From the NCBI RefSeq assembly GCF_012516435.1, contig NZ_CP051216.1:3957501-4021500 (forward strand): a stretch of 64,000 nt of DNA, written 5' to 3'. This DNA comes from Pseudodesulfovibrio sp. zrk46 (GTDB lineage: Bacteria; Desulfobacterota; Desulfovibrionia; Desulfovibrionales; Desulfovibrionaceae). Every line of letters starts with the position of its first letter. Position 1 is the stretch's first letter. A program made the translations under genes and the position numbers. This document shows positions 7,770-16,437 of the stretch, piece after piece. Below the pieces are notes generated by a model. The model did not search any database. It was not told the DNA's origin and worked only from the letters and a program-made list of their open reading frames with translations.

Positions 7770-8756
7770 ATGAAACTCTTTTGCAAAGGCGCAAATATTG
7801 CGCTGCTATTCGCCCTGACCTTGATGCTGGCCGCTCCGGCAATGGCTGGGCACCACAAGAAAGGTCCTACCAAGAAAGCCATCGTTTTGGCGGCCTTTGG
7901 AACGTCCTATCCCCAGGCTCTCAATTCCATCTTGAACATTAAGTCCAAGGTTGAGAAGGCCAACCCGGGCGTGCCTGTTAAGCTCGCGTTCACCTCTGAC
8001 ATCATCCGCGGAATCTGGCAGAAACGCCAGAATGACACGGCCTGGCAGAAGGCCAATGCGGGAGTTCCCAAGGAGATTCTGTACGTAAAGAATCCTTTGG
8101 CAACCATCGCAAACCTGCAGAACGAAGGCTATGAGGATATCGCTGTTCAGTCTCTGCATATCTTCGCGGGTGAAGAGTTTGCCGATCTGGAAAGCCTGAT
8201 GATAGGCCTCCGCTCCATTCGTGCTCTCAAGGCCAGATTCGTTCCCTTCAAACGCATGCGCCTTGGTCGTCCCGCGCTGGGCATGCCCGGTGACGTATAC
8301 CCCTATCTGGATGACATCGCCGCTGGCGTTGCTGCCCTCAAGGGTGACGTAGAGGAAGCCAAAAAGATGGACGCGGCTCTTGTCTACATGGGCCACGGCA
8401 ACGATTTCTACTCCACCGGCATCTACGCTGAACTTCAGCGCGAAATGCAGGTTACCTACAAGTACCCCATTTTCGTGGGCTGCGTGGAAGGTTTCCCCAA
8501 TTTCAATGACCTGCTGGCAGCCCTCAAACTGTCCGGCAAAAAGAACATCCTCATGAAACCCTTCATGGTAGTTGCTGGTGACCACGCCTCCAACGACATG
8601 GCTGGCGACGAGGACGATTCGTGGAAGGTCATGCTGACCAAGGCCGGCTACAAGGTAAAGACCGAGCTGCGCGGCCTCGGGTCTCTGGACGCATGGGCCG
8701 ACCTCTACGTGAAACACCTCAAGGACGCTCAGTCCCAGACTCACATGCTGCCGTAA
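7770..8756 (+). CDS. cbiK: Periplasmic sirohydrochlorin cobaltochelatase CbiK (CbiK-P type)
   Basis: CbiK inserts cobalt into sirohydrochlorin in the anaerobic B12 pathway. This 328-residue copy has a Sec signal peptide (residues 1-26, cleavage after AAPAMA), so it acts outside the cytoplasm, as the CbiK-P of Desulfovibrio vulgaris does. The mature part begins AIVLAAFGTSYPQAL. The two metal-binding His expected of the family are at H209 (YMGHGND) and H272 (AGDHASND), and SLHIFAGEEF matches the conserved loop. The start is set by GGAGG 5 bases before the ATG at 7770; in-frame sequence upstream runs into the attenuator. A BtuCDF-like importer follows at once. In D. vulgaris, CbiK-P binds haem and has been proposed to serve an importer. 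Confidence 0.93.
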   Translation: MKLFCKGANIALLFALTLMLAAPAMAGHHKKGPTKKAIVLAAFGTSYPQALNSILNIKSKVEKANPGVPVKLAFTSDIIRGIWQKRQNDTAWQKANAGVPKEILYVKNPLATIANLQNEGYEDIAVQSLHIFAGEEFADLESLMIGLRSIRALKARFVPFKRMRLGRPALGMPGDVYPYLDDIAAGVAALKGDVEEAKKMDAALVYMGHGNDFYSTGIYAELQREMQVTYKYPIFVGCVEGFPNFNDLLAALKLSGKKNILMKPFMVVAGDHASNDMAGDEDDSWKVMLTKAGYKVKTELRGLGSLDAWADLYVKHLKDAQSQTHMLP

Positions 8757-8760
8757 GACT

Positions 8761-9804
8761 ATGACCACTGCTCTCCGCACACATACCCGCTCCGGTCTCA
8801 TGATCGTCATGCTTGCCCTGTTTCTGGGCATCTCCCTGATCCTGGCCACCGGCATGGGCTATATCGCCATTGCACCGGGAGACGTCCTCGTCATCCTGTG
8901 TGATGCCGTGCGGGGGGCGGTGAATTCAATAGACCCACTCTACCAGAGCGTCGTGCTTGAAGTTCGCCTGCCCCGTATCCTCACCTCTGCCGCTGTAGGT
9001 TTCGGTCTCGCCGTGTCTGGTGCAGTGTTCCAAGGCTTGTTGCTCAACCCTCTGGCCGATCCATTCACCCTCGGCGTTTCTTCAGGAGCAGCTTTCGGAG
9101 CGGCTCTCGCCCTGCTCCTCGGCTTGACCTTCCTGGGACCGACCACTCTTTGCCTTATGGCATTCCTTGGTGCGATCCTCACCTTACTGGCAGTAATCGC
9201 CATGTCTGGTCGTGATGGTGAATTCGCCCCGACAAACCTTATCCTTTCCGGCGTCATTGTCTCAGCCATACTGTCGGCAGGCATCAGCTTCATAAAATAC
9301 ATGGCAGACGAACGGGTTGCTGCCATCGTATTCTGGCTCATGGGCAGCTTCGTTTCCCGCACTTGGCTTGACGCTACGCTAACCGGCGTCACCGCCCTAC
9401 TCGGTTTTTGCCTTTGCCTCTATTTTTCCCGTGACCTGAACATCATGTCGCTCGGTGCGCGTTCGGCCCGCAGCCTCGGCGTGGACACCGGACGGGTTCG
9501 CCTAGTTCTGTTGCTCACCGCCTCCCTCATCAGCGCGGTCTGCGTTTCCGTCTCCGGCATCATCGGCTTTGTCGGTCTGATCATTCCGCATCTCATGCGT
9601 TTTGTGGTCGGCCCCGACAATCGCTGGCTTTTGCCTGCATCCGGTCTTGGCGGTGCCATTCTCCTTCTACTGGCCGACACGCTCACACGCGCAGTGCTGC
9701 CCAACGAGGTACCAATCGGCGTACTCACCGCCCTCATAGGCGGCCCGGTCTTCTGTTGGATTTTCACCCGCACCCGCACCCGCAGTGGGAGGCGTTATGA
9801 CTAG
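8761..9804 (+). CDS. FecCD/BtuC-family ABC transporter permease
   Basis: This 347-residue integral membrane protein has about ten hydrophobic segments and the FecCD/BtuC signatures VRLPRILTSAAVGFGLAVSG, NPLADPFTLGVSSGAAFGAA and IIGFVGLIIPHLMR. It would form the channel of a cobalamin, haem or siderophore importer in the inner membrane. It starts 4 bases after the cbiK stop and its end overlaps the ATPase gene by 8 bases (ATGACTAG), so the genes are translationally coupled. The substrate is not fixed by sequence; riboswitch control and CbiK neighbours point to a corrinoid, cobalt chelate or other tetrapyrrole. Confidence 0.9.
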   Translation: MTTALRTHTRSGLMIVMLALFLGISLILATGMGYIAIAPGDVLVILCDAVRGAVNSIDPLYQSVVLEVRLPRILTSAAVGFGLAVSGAVFQGLLLNPLADPFTLGVSSGAAFGAALALLLGLTFLGPTTLCLMAFLGAILTLLAVIAMSGRDGEFAPTNLILSGVIVSAILSAGISFIKYMADERVAAIVFWLMGSFVSRTWLDATLTGVTALLGFCLCLYFSRDLNIMSLGARSARSLGVDTGRVRLVLLLTASLISAVCVSVSGIIGFVGLIIPHLMRFVVGPDNRWLLPASGLGGAILLLLADTLTRAVLPNEVPIGVLTALIGGPVFCWIFTRTRTRSGRRYD

Positions 9805-10576
9805 CGTCACCTATACTCTGGACAACCTGAGTTTCGACTATGGCGGTACAGAAGTATTGCGCAATCTGAATCACGTATTCGAGCCGGGATTGGTCCACGC
9901 CGTTGTCGGGCCCAACGGTAGCGGCAAATCCACACTGCTTTCGCTGTTGGCAGGCCACCATTCACCGGTCTTCGGCCAGGCGCTTGTCAACGACAGCAAC
10001 GTAACTGCACTTTCTCCCAAACAGCAGGCAACCCTTTGCGCCATGGTACCGCAAGAGTTCCGATTCAACTTTCCCTTCTCGGTTTTCGATGCCGTGCTCA
10101 TGGGACGCCATCCACACATCCCACGCTTTTCCCGGCCATCTGACGAAGACATTACCGCGGCCCACGCAGCCATGATCACCATGGACATCGCCCATCTTTC
10201 CGCACGCCCCCTGTCCGAGCTTTCAGGGGGTGAAAAGCAGCGTACGGTGTTTGCCCGTGCATTGGCACAATCCACACCGGGACTCTTGCTTGACGAGCCC
10301 ACATCAAGTATGGACATCCGACACGCGCTGGCCGCCATGACCGAACTGCGTCGACTGGCCCGCAAGGATAATCGCACGATCATCGCCGTGCTCCACGATC
10401 TCAATCTGGCCGCCAGTTACTGCGACCGCGTTCTCATCTTCAAGGACGGCCGGATTCACGCCCACGGTACTCCCGGAAACGCACTGACGCCCGAGACTAT
10501 CCGCGACGTATTTGGCGTCACGGCACAGGTCATGCGTGATTCGTCCAACTCTCTTGTTATTACATACGTACCATAG
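9797..10576 (+). CDS. BtuD/FecE-like ABC transporter ATP-binding protein
   Basis: This 259-residue cytoplasmic ATPase powers the importer encoded by its neighbours. It has Walker A GPNGSGKST (about 36-44), signature LSGGEKQR (about 138-145), Walker B LLLDEPTSSMD and the switch His in VLHDLNLA. I chose ATG 9797, preceded by GGGAGG, over the in-frame GTG at 9785; both overlap the permease gene end. The binding-protein gene starts 8 bases after its stop. Confidence 0.92.
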   Translation: MTSVTYTLDNLSFDYGGTEVLRNLNHVFEPGLVHAVVGPNGSGKSTLLSLLAGHHSPVFGQALVNDSNVTALSPKQQATLCAMVPQEFRFNFPFSVFDAVLMGRHPHIPRFSRPSDEDITAAHAAMITMDIAHLSARPLSELSGGEKQRTVFARALAQSTPGLLLDEPTSSMDIRHALAAMTELRRLARKDNRTIIAVLHDLNLAASYCDRVLIFKDGRIHAHGTPGNALTPETIRDVFGVTAQVMRDSSNSLVITYVP

Positions 10577-10584
10577 GATTTATT

Positions 10585-11490
10585 GTGAAAAAGCTCTTCT
10601 ACACACTCCTCTTCCTGCTCCTGTTCGCAACATCCGCTCGCGCGGAACAGATGGCCGATGACGTCGGCACGACCTTCTTCTTCGAGAAGCCCTACACCCG
10701 CATCATTTCTCTCTATGCAGCTCACACAGAGAATCTTTTCAATCTTGGCCTCGATACCGAAATCATTGGTGTGAGCAAAACAGAAGACTACCCCTATCAG
10801 GCATTGAACAAACCCCGGTTCTCCACTCATGATGGCGTTGAAAAGTTCCTTGCAGCCAAGCCTGATCTCGTCCTGATTCGCCCCATGCAATTCCGTGGTT
10901 ATCCCGGCCTTTGGAACGCCTTAAAAAAACACGGCATCCGTGTTCTGGCACTTCAACCCAACACCATTGATGAAATGTACAAATACTGGCGCAAGCTGGG
11001 ACGACTCACCGGCCGGGAACTTCAGGCCGAAAGAATGATCGGAGAATTCAAGGAAGGTATCGAGACGGCCCTGCAGCGCATCGACACAATCCCCATGAAC
11101 GAACGTCCGTGGGTCTTTTTCGAATCAATCCACAAGAAATTTGCTACGTTTTCCCCCGGCTCCATGCCTATCTTTGTCATGAAGACAGCCGGAGGTCGTA
11201 ATATTGCCGCTGACGCCAAACCGCGCCACGGCACCAACATCGCCTCTTACGGTCTGGAGCGTATGCTTCACAAGGCCGCCAAGATTGATGTGTATCTGGC
11301 CCAATACGGCGCAATGAATCAGGTTGAAGTACGCCGTATAATGAACGGCCCTGCCGCCTCACGAATCAAAGCAGTACGTGATCGCAACGTCTTCCTGGTG
11401 GATGAGCACCTCGTGTCCCGCCCTACCATGCGACTGCTTGAGGGCATTAACGCTGTCCATCGCTTGCTGCATCCGGGCGGAAATCATTAA
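10585..11490 (+). CDS. ABC transporter periplasmic substrate-binding protein (BtuF/FepB-like)
   Basis: This 301-residue class III binding protein has a signal peptide at residues 1-20 (MKKLFYTLLFLLLFATSARA) and no lipobox, so it should be soluble in the periplasm. The start is a GTG at 10585. RIISLYAAHTENLFNLGL and IIGVSKTEDYP match the first lobe of the family. It completes the BtuCDF-like importer behind the riboswitch and probably delivers a corrinoid, metal chelate or haem. The ligand cannot be read from the sequence. Confidence 0.87.
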   Translation: MKKLFYTLLFLLLFATSARAEQMADDVGTTFFFEKPYTRIISLYAAHTENLFNLGLDTEIIGVSKTEDYPYQALNKPRFSTHDGVEKFLAAKPDLVLIRPMQFRGYPGLWNALKKHGIRVLALQPNTIDEMYKYWRKLGRLTGRELQAERMIGEFKEGIETALQRIDTIPMNERPWVFFESIHKKFATFSPGSMPIFVMKTAGGRNIAADAKPRHGTNIASYGLERMLHKAAKIDVYLAQYGAMNQVEVRRIMNGPAASRIKAVRDRNVFLVDEHLVSRPTMRLLEGINAVHRLLHPGGNH

Positions 11491-11542
11491 TCCGTCCCAC
11501 ATCAACGAATATTGTTTTCAAATCATTTAAAGGAACCCATCA

Positions 11543-12256
11543 GTGACTCAGACAGGCATTCTCTACGGCATCGGCGTCGGCCCCGGCGATCCAGATCTTC
11601 TCACCCTCAAAGCCGTCAAGGCGTTGGGTGAAGTAGACGTCATCTTTGCCGCCGCATCCACCAAGAACGATTATTCCACGGCCTATGCCATTGCCGAGCC
11701 GCATCTGAAAAAAGGCGTTCGCGTCGAGCACCTTGGCTTCCCTATGACCAAGGACCAGGATGAGTTGGAAGCAGCATGGAAGAAGAACGCTGACATCGTC
11801 TCCAAGGTGCTGAACGCGGGAGAAAACGCCGCTTTCCTGACTTTGGGAGATCCGCTGACTTACTCCACTTACGGCTACCTCCAGCGTACACTCCTGAAAA
11901 TGGACCCCAGCTTTCATCTGCAAGCCATTCCGGGGATCACCTCCTTTCAGGCTGCCGCTTCCAAAATCGGTCTGATCATGACCGAATCCAAGGAATCCCT
12001 GCTCATCACATCGGGCGTAGCCGATCCCGAAGAGTTGGAACGTCAGCTTGACGTGGCCGACAACGCTGTTATCCTAAAGGCCTACAAAAACTTCGAAGAT
12101 ATCCGCGCCACGCTGGAGAAGCTGCGCCTTGACGACAAGACCGTGTTGGTCTCCCGTCTCGGCATGGAAGGCGAGTCCATCCTCATGGACATCAAGGACG
12201 CCCCCAAGACCCCGCACTACTTTTCTCTGGCACTGGTCAAAAAGAATAAGAGATAA
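11543..12256 (+). CDS. cbiL: Cobalt-precorrin-2 C(20)-methyltransferase CbiL
   Basis: CbiL methylates C20 of cobalt-factor II/precorrin-2 with SAM, the step after CbiK. The 237-residue protein has the class III tetrapyrrole methyltransferase signature YGIGVGPGDPDLLTLKAVKAL at its N-terminus and the loop FLTLGDPLTYSTYGYL (about 95-110). AIPGITSFQAAA forms the SAM/substrate cleft. It starts with GTG at 11543, preceded by AAAGGAA. Its stop codon is directly abutted by the ATG of the second cbiK, so the two are certainly co-translated. Confidence 0.92.
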   Translation: MTQTGILYGIGVGPGDPDLLTLKAVKALGEVDVIFAAASTKNDYSTAYAIAEPHLKKGVRVEHLGFPMTKDQDELEAAWKKNADIVSKVLNAGENAAFLTLGDPLTYSTYGYLQRTLLKMDPSFHLQAIPGITSFQAAASKIGLIMTESKESLLITSGVADPEELERQLDVADNAVILKAYKNFEDIRATLEKLRLDDKTVLVSRLGMEGESILMDIKDAPKTPHYFSLALVKKNKR

Positions 12257-13060
12257 ATGAAAACAGCCATCGTCCTCGCTGCCTTCGGTTCACGGCACAA
12301 GAATTCCCAGGCCTCCATCAATCACATCACCGAACGTGTGAAGGAAACCCATCCTGACGTTCCGGTGCGTGTCGCCTATACCTCTAAGATCATTCGCGGC
12401 CATATGGAAAAAGCAGGCGAGACTATAGATTCTGTCCCACAGGCATTGGATAAGCTGCTGGCAGAAGGCGTGACACACGTTGCCATCCAGTCACTCCACC
12501 TTGTTCCCGGCAAAGAGTTTCACGAACTCCTGCGACTGGCCAACGAATACATGCTCAAAGACGACGGTTTCAACCGCGTAGAGATTGGATTCCCCCTCGT
12601 TTCCGGCGAGACTGACATTGAGCCGGTGGCCGAGGCCATCCTCTCCATCGGTCTTGAAGGTAAAGGCGATCACGACGCGGTCCTTTTCATGGGCCACGGC
12701 ACGCGCCAGCTCGACGGCAGCGTGTATTACGAAGCGCTTCACCATGCATTCCAGGAGCGAGACAAGACCGTACACATGGGCGTCATGGAACATCAGGAGG
12801 AATCCGGCATTGATGTCATGATCCAGCGTTTTAAGAAGGACGGCGTCAAAAAGGCATACCTGCTGCCCTTCCTGTTCGGTTCAGGCTGGCACGCTGCCCG
12901 TGATATGGTTGGTGAACACGACACCAGTTGGCGATCCCGTCTCGAGGCCGAAGGCATCGAGTGTGAAGCTGTTCTCAAAGGGGCAGGAGAATATGACCGC
13001 CTTGTCTGCTTCTGGCTCTCACATCTGAACGACGCCCTCAAGCGCCTTTCCCGCTGCTAG
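12257..13060 (+). CDS. cbiK: Cytoplasmic sirohydrochlorin cobaltochelatase CbiK (CbiK-C type)
   Basis: This second CbiK of 267 residues has no signal peptide, so it should be the biosynthetic chelatase feeding CbiL, whose gene it abuts. It begins KTAIVLAAFGSRHKN, like the mature part of the secreted copy. It has IQSLHLVPGKEF and the putative metal-binding His H147 (FMGHGTR) and H212 (GWHAARDMVGEH). A strong terminator 23 bases after the stop ends the riboswitch-led cluster. Having both chelatases in one locus is unusual compared with D. vulgaris, where to my knowledge they lie apart. Confidence 0.93.
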   Translation: MKTAIVLAAFGSRHKNSQASINHITERVKETHPDVPVRVAYTSKIIRGHMEKAGETIDSVPQALDKLLAEGVTHVAIQSLHLVPGKEFHELLRLANEYMLKDDGFNRVEIGFPLVSGETDIEPVAEAILSIGLEGKGDHDAVLFMGHGTRQLDGSVYYEALHHAFQERDKTVHMGVMEHQEESGIDVMIQRFKKDGVKKAYLLPFLFGSGWHAARDMVGEHDTSWRSRLEAEGIECEAVLKGAGEYDRLVCFWLSHLNDALKRLSRC

Positions 13061-13083
13061 ATTCTTTCGAGTTACAAGACAAT

Positions 13084-13119
13084 AAAAGGGGCTGCATCTC
13101 AATCGATGCAGCCCCTTTT
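13084..13119. terminator. Bidirectional terminator after the cobalamin cluster
   Basis: A perfect 15-bp stem, AAAAGGGGCTGCATC / GATGCAGCCCCTTTT, encloses the 6-base loop TCAATC and has T- and A-rich flanks. It ends the plus-strand B12 cluster, and the minus-strand PilZ gene transcript from the other side. Confidence 0.92.
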
Positions 13120-13138
13120 GTTTCAATTCGGTTAGGCC

Positions 13139-13540
13139 CTAAAAATTGAAAGTATAATCCGAAGTATCCTTGTTGCCTTTGCGTACTTCGGCCTGGCGCT
13201 TCTGCTCGTCCAAAACAATACGGTGAACAGTATCAGCCTGTCTGCGATCAAGGTCGAAGAAGGTGAGCCCAGTAAAGGCTGGTGCGGCCCGAACAACTCG
13301 TGCTTTCAAATTCGATGCGACCATCTTCCCGTTTGCAAAGAGGTGGATTGTCAACGACTGTCCTTCACGCTTTCCGATAGGACAACCAATCCCCACGCCA
13401 GAGGGACTCAAATCCTTGGCCACGTACACGGCCGGTCGACCATCTATCTTTACATGCAGTCCATCGATTTTAGCGCGATAGGCCTGCCTGTCGCCTTCGG
13501 ACTTCTTTCCAAAACTAATCTTGAACGGATTCTTAACCAT
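13139..13540 (-). CDS. PilZ domain protein
   Basis: This 133-residue soluble protein is a single PilZ-like domain, a fold that usually binds cyclic di-GMP. Seen: a basic stretch RQAYRAKIDGLHVKI near the N-terminus in place of the RxxxR motif, and VAKDLSPSGVGIGCP, the D/NxSxxG motif. VVRAAPAFTGLTFFDLD closes the barrel. The arginine pair is not a clean RxxxR (RQAYR fits), so binding is likely but not proven. I chose ATG 13540; upstream in-frame starts at 13579 and 13591 lack a well placed ribosome site. It is convergent with the B12 cluster. Confidence 0.78.
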   Translation of the reverse strand: MVKNPFKISFGKKSEGDRQAYRAKIDGLHVKIDGRPAVYVAKDLSPSGVGIGCPIGKREGQSLTIHLFANGKMVASNLKARVVRAAPAFTGLTFFDLDRRQADTVHRIVLDEQKRQAEVRKGNKDTSDYTFNF

Positions 13541-13657
13541 ATCTCCGGAACTCCCGGCACGGAAGCTAGCAGGCACCATCCAATTTGCCAAGGCTCCAGT
13601 TGATCATTTACAGCCCCGTAACCATGAGCTAGTCTCCCGGCATCAAGGGAGAATCAC

Positions 13658-15205
13658 GTGAGCATCTTCGTTACCACACACGATGGCACCCGCCTTGCCC
13701 TGGAACATTCTCCGGGAGACACTCTGGCGAAAACCATATTTCTGAGCCGACTCTGGCACGGCGTTCCTCTTTGTTCCGGCCTGGGCAAATGCGGTTTCTG
13801 TCGCGTTCGCTACCTCTCTGATGCACCGGACTATAACCGGGACGAATTGAAGAAGCTCGGCCAGGAAGCGGTGGATCAAGGCTGGAGACTTTCCTGCCTG
13901 CATCCATCCGAGCCGTGTAAGATCGAAATCCCCGAACCGCTCCGCAGCAAACGCAACGTCCATGCGCAGGCAGCTCTGACCGGAGATTTTGCCCTGGCTG
14001 TGGACTTGGGCACGACTTCCATCCACTGGGCCGCACTTGTGGACGGCGAAGTAGCCGTCACGGGCAACGAGCTCAACCCACAGACCGGGTTGGGCAGCGA
14101 AGTCATGTCCAGACTGGCTGCAGCCTCTACTGCTGAAGGCCGCTTTGTTCTTCGTGCTTTGCTGGTGGATCATATCACCAGAGTCTGCCAAACCGTTGGC
14201 ATCAATATGCAGGGCCAATGTAACGCCCTTGCCATCTCTGGCAACTCGGCCATGACATACCTCCTGCTTGGCAAGAAGCCCGATGACCTTGCCTCGGCTC
14301 CTTACACGCTCTCCTACACTGGCGGCGATGAGAAAAAACTCGGCCCCAGTTTGCCGCCCGCATATATTCCGCCCCTGCTCGCCCCCTTTGTTGGGGCCGA
14401 TATCAGCGCCGGGTTGGTTGCCATCGAATATGGCGAAGAGCCTGAATATCCTTTTCTTCTGGCAGACCTTGGTACCAACGGCGAGTTCATACTCGCACTA
14501 TCCCCCGAAGAGCGCATCTGTGCCAGCGTTCCCATGGGCCCTGCCCTTGAGGGCGTTGGTCTCTCCTTTGGCCGTACGGCCGGACCGGGAGCTATTACTG
14601 GCTTCAGGTTGACTCCCAAAGGTCTTGAGATGGAATTTTACGACAGGTCCGGCACTACTCCTGCCGGCATGTCAGGGACTGGATATCTGTCTCTCACGTC
14701 CGCCCTGCTTTCCCACGGTGTGCTTGACGAATCCGGCCGCTTCGGGCAGGGAAGCACTCCGTTGGCCACCAAATTGGCTGCCAGCGTGACAACCATTGCA
14801 GACGAGCCAGCTTTTGCCCTACCCCATGGACTATTCCTGCCCGCTTCGGATGTGGAAGAAATTCTCAAGGTCAAGGCCGCTTTCAACCTCGCCATGTCAG
14901 AATTGCTCAAACACGCAGGCATTGGCCCGGCAGGACTGGCACGAATATACATTGCAGGCGCATTGGGCGAACATGTCCGACTCGGAGATCTCGAAACCAT
15001 CGGTTTCCTGCCTCCCGGCACACGTTCCAAAACCGTCAAGGCAGGCAACACGTCGCTCAAAGGCACGGCGTTGCTTCTCACCGACCCGGCGGCGCGCGAC
15101 TTCGCCCACAAGCTGCCCCACACCATCACCGCGCTGGACCTGACCTCGGACGAGGCCTTCGGCGACCGGTATCTCAAAAGGATGCGATTCACCTATGTCG
15201 ATTGA
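13658..15205 (+). CDS. RACo-like corrinoid-protein reductive activator (2Fe-2S ferredoxin + ASKHA ATPase, DUF4445)
   Basis: This 515-residue protein has an N-terminal plant-type [2Fe-2S] ferredoxin domain with Cys at C39, C45, C48 (CSGLGKCGFC) and C80. An actin-like ATPase follows, with phosphate loops at VDLGTTSIH (about 116), LADLGTNGEF (about 270) and AGALGEH (near 445). Family members reduce the inactive Co(II) state of corrinoid methyltransferase proteins back to Co(I) using ATP. No corrinoid protein or methyltransferase gene lies next to it, so its partner is elsewhere. It starts with GTG behind AAGGGAG. Its last 11 bases overlap the Rsm22-like gene, indicating translational coupling. 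Confidence 0.85.
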   Translation: MSIFVTTHDGTRLALEHSPGDTLAKTIFLSRLWHGVPLCSGLGKCGFCRVRYLSDAPDYNRDELKKLGQEAVDQGWRLSCLHPSEPCKIEIPEPLRSKRNVHAQAALTGDFALAVDLGTTSIHWAALVDGEVAVTGNELNPQTGLGSEVMSRLAAASTAEGRFVLRALLVDHITRVCQTVGINMQGQCNALAISGNSAMTYLLLGKKPDDLASAPYTLSYTGGDEKKLGPSLPPAYIPPLLAPFVGADISAGLVAIEYGEEPEYPFLLADLGTNGEFILALSPEERICASVPMGPALEGVGLSFGRTAGPGAITGFRLTPKGLEMEFYDRSGTTPAGMSGTGYLSLTSALLSHGVLDESGRFGQGSTPLATKLAASVTTIADEPAFALPHGLFLPASDVEEILKVKAAFNLAMSELLKHAGIGPAGLARIYIAGALGEHVRLGDLETIGFLPPGTRSKTVKAGNTSLKGTALLLTDPAARDFAHKLPHTITALDLTSDEAFGDRYLKRMRFTYVD

Positions 15206-16325
15206 TAGGCTTTTCCCCAATATTACTGAGGCCAACGAGGCTGAGCTGGAACGCTTCGGCGCGATCCTCAAGAAAGTATGGCCCCTCAAGGGACGTCACC
15301 GCGAACATCTCAAATACGATATCCGCGACATGTCTCGCGCTCTCACCTCTGAGCGTTCTGAACGCAAAGCCGAGTATATGAGCGATGCGAAGTTCCTGTC
15401 GCCCTATCTCACATATTTTCTGCCATGGAATCTCTACCGCATGTCCCGCCTTTTTACCGGGCTGGAACTCGATATCCCTGACGGCAGCGAAGTGGTCGAC
15501 CTCGGGTCTGGCCCGCTCACGGCAGTCATCGCCCTCTGGATGTCCCGTCCTCACTTGCGTGACCGCAAACTCAATTTCACGTGCATGGACCGTGCGCCCA
15601 AGTCGCTGCAAGCTGGGCTGAAACTATTCAAGGAGCTCGCAGGAGAAGACACTCCATGGCGCGTCCGCACGGTAAAAGCCAATTTCATGGACCGCATCAA
15701 CCGCAAGGCAGACCTCCTCATTGCGGCCAATGCATTCAACGAACTGGATTGGTCTGGCCGTGTCGCACGTCCGCAAGCCGACAAACTGACCAAGCACATG
15801 GTCAACTCTGTCAAGGAGACCGGACGAATTCTCCTCATTGAGACAGGCGTCCGCCTTACCGGCCGCATCATTTCAGAACTACGCGTTCAGATGCTTGAAA
15901 GCGGCTTCAAGCCCATTGCACCTTGTCCCCACGTTGAAGAATGCCCCATGCCGGCGCTTGGAAAAGGCATGCCATGGTGCCACTTCAACTTCTCGGTCAA
16001 GGGTGCTCCCAAGTGGCTCGGCTTGCTCTCCTCTGAAGCCCGCCTTGAAAAAGACGGCGTAACCATGAATTTCCTCTACCTTTCCCGCAAGGGAAGTAAA
16101 AACTGGGGTGCTGTCCGCACCATTTCCGAACCCTTCCGTCTGCATGGCGGTCAGGGACAGTACGCATGTTCACACAAAGGCCTCACTCTCGTTGATTACG
16201 GGGAGAAACAGCGCCCGCTGTTCCCCGGCCAGTTGATCACCCAAGAATGGCCTGCCAATCCGAAGATCGACTTCAAGTCCAAGGCAGTGATCTTGCCGTA
16301 CAGAGGAAAAGAGGAAAAGAAATAA
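15195..16325 (+). CDS. Rsm22/METTL17-family methyltransferase-like protein
   Basis: This 376-residue protein has a class I SAM methyltransferase fold (VVDLGSGPLTAVIALW at about 96-111, then FTCMDRAP). It also has the Rsm22 family Cys motif PCPHVEECP...WCHF (about 238-260), which in the mitochondrial homologue METTL17 helps bind an iron-sulfur cluster. The family associates with the small ribosomal subunit. Whether it methylates rRNA or acts as an assembly factor is not settled. It overlaps the upstream RACo-like gene by 11 bases. A structured intergenic repeat follows it, before lipB. Confidence 0.8.
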   Translation: MSIDRLFPNITEANEAELERFGAILKKVWPLKGRHREHLKYDIRDMSRALTSERSERKAEYMSDAKFLSPYLTYFLPWNLYRMSRLFTGLELDIPDGSEVVDLGSGPLTAVIALWMSRPHLRDRKLNFTCMDRAPKSLQAGLKLFKELAGEDTPWRVRTVKANFMDRINRKADLLIAANAFNELDWSGRVARPQADKLTKHMVNSVKETGRILLIETGVRLTGRIISELRVQMLESGFKPIAPCPHVEECPMPALGKGMPWCHFNFSVKGAPKWLGLLSSEARLEKDGVTMNFLYLSRKGSKNWGAVRTISEPFRLHGGQGQYACSHKGLTLVDYGEKQRPLFPGQLITQEWPANPKIDFKSKAVILPYRGKEEKK

Positions 16326-16357
16326 TAGGGATACCGCTTCGTGGTGTTGCAAGGTGA

Positions 16358-16415
16358 TTTGCCTCCGGCGGCCAAAGCCCCGCGCCTCGGATCCCATATA
16401 TGCGCCTTCGGCGCA
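16358..16415 (+). repeat. Structured intergenic repeat, copy A
   Basis: This stretch shares GCCTCCGGCGGCCAAAG, a GGATCCCA/GGAATCCCA block and a terminal GC-rich hairpin with 21085-21143. In this copy the end hairpin is TGCGCC-TTCG-GCGCA (16401-16415). It lies between the Rsm22-like gene and lipB, both on the plus strand. The rest of the gap 16326-16437 shows nothing else I can name. Confidence 0.7.
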
Positions 16416-16437
16416 CAGTTCATATTGAAAGAGTCCA

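Noticed and set aside
7806-8855. A 349-codon open frame on the minus strand
   Set aside because: It is antisense to the secreted CbiK gene, which has a ribosome site, signal peptide and active-site His.
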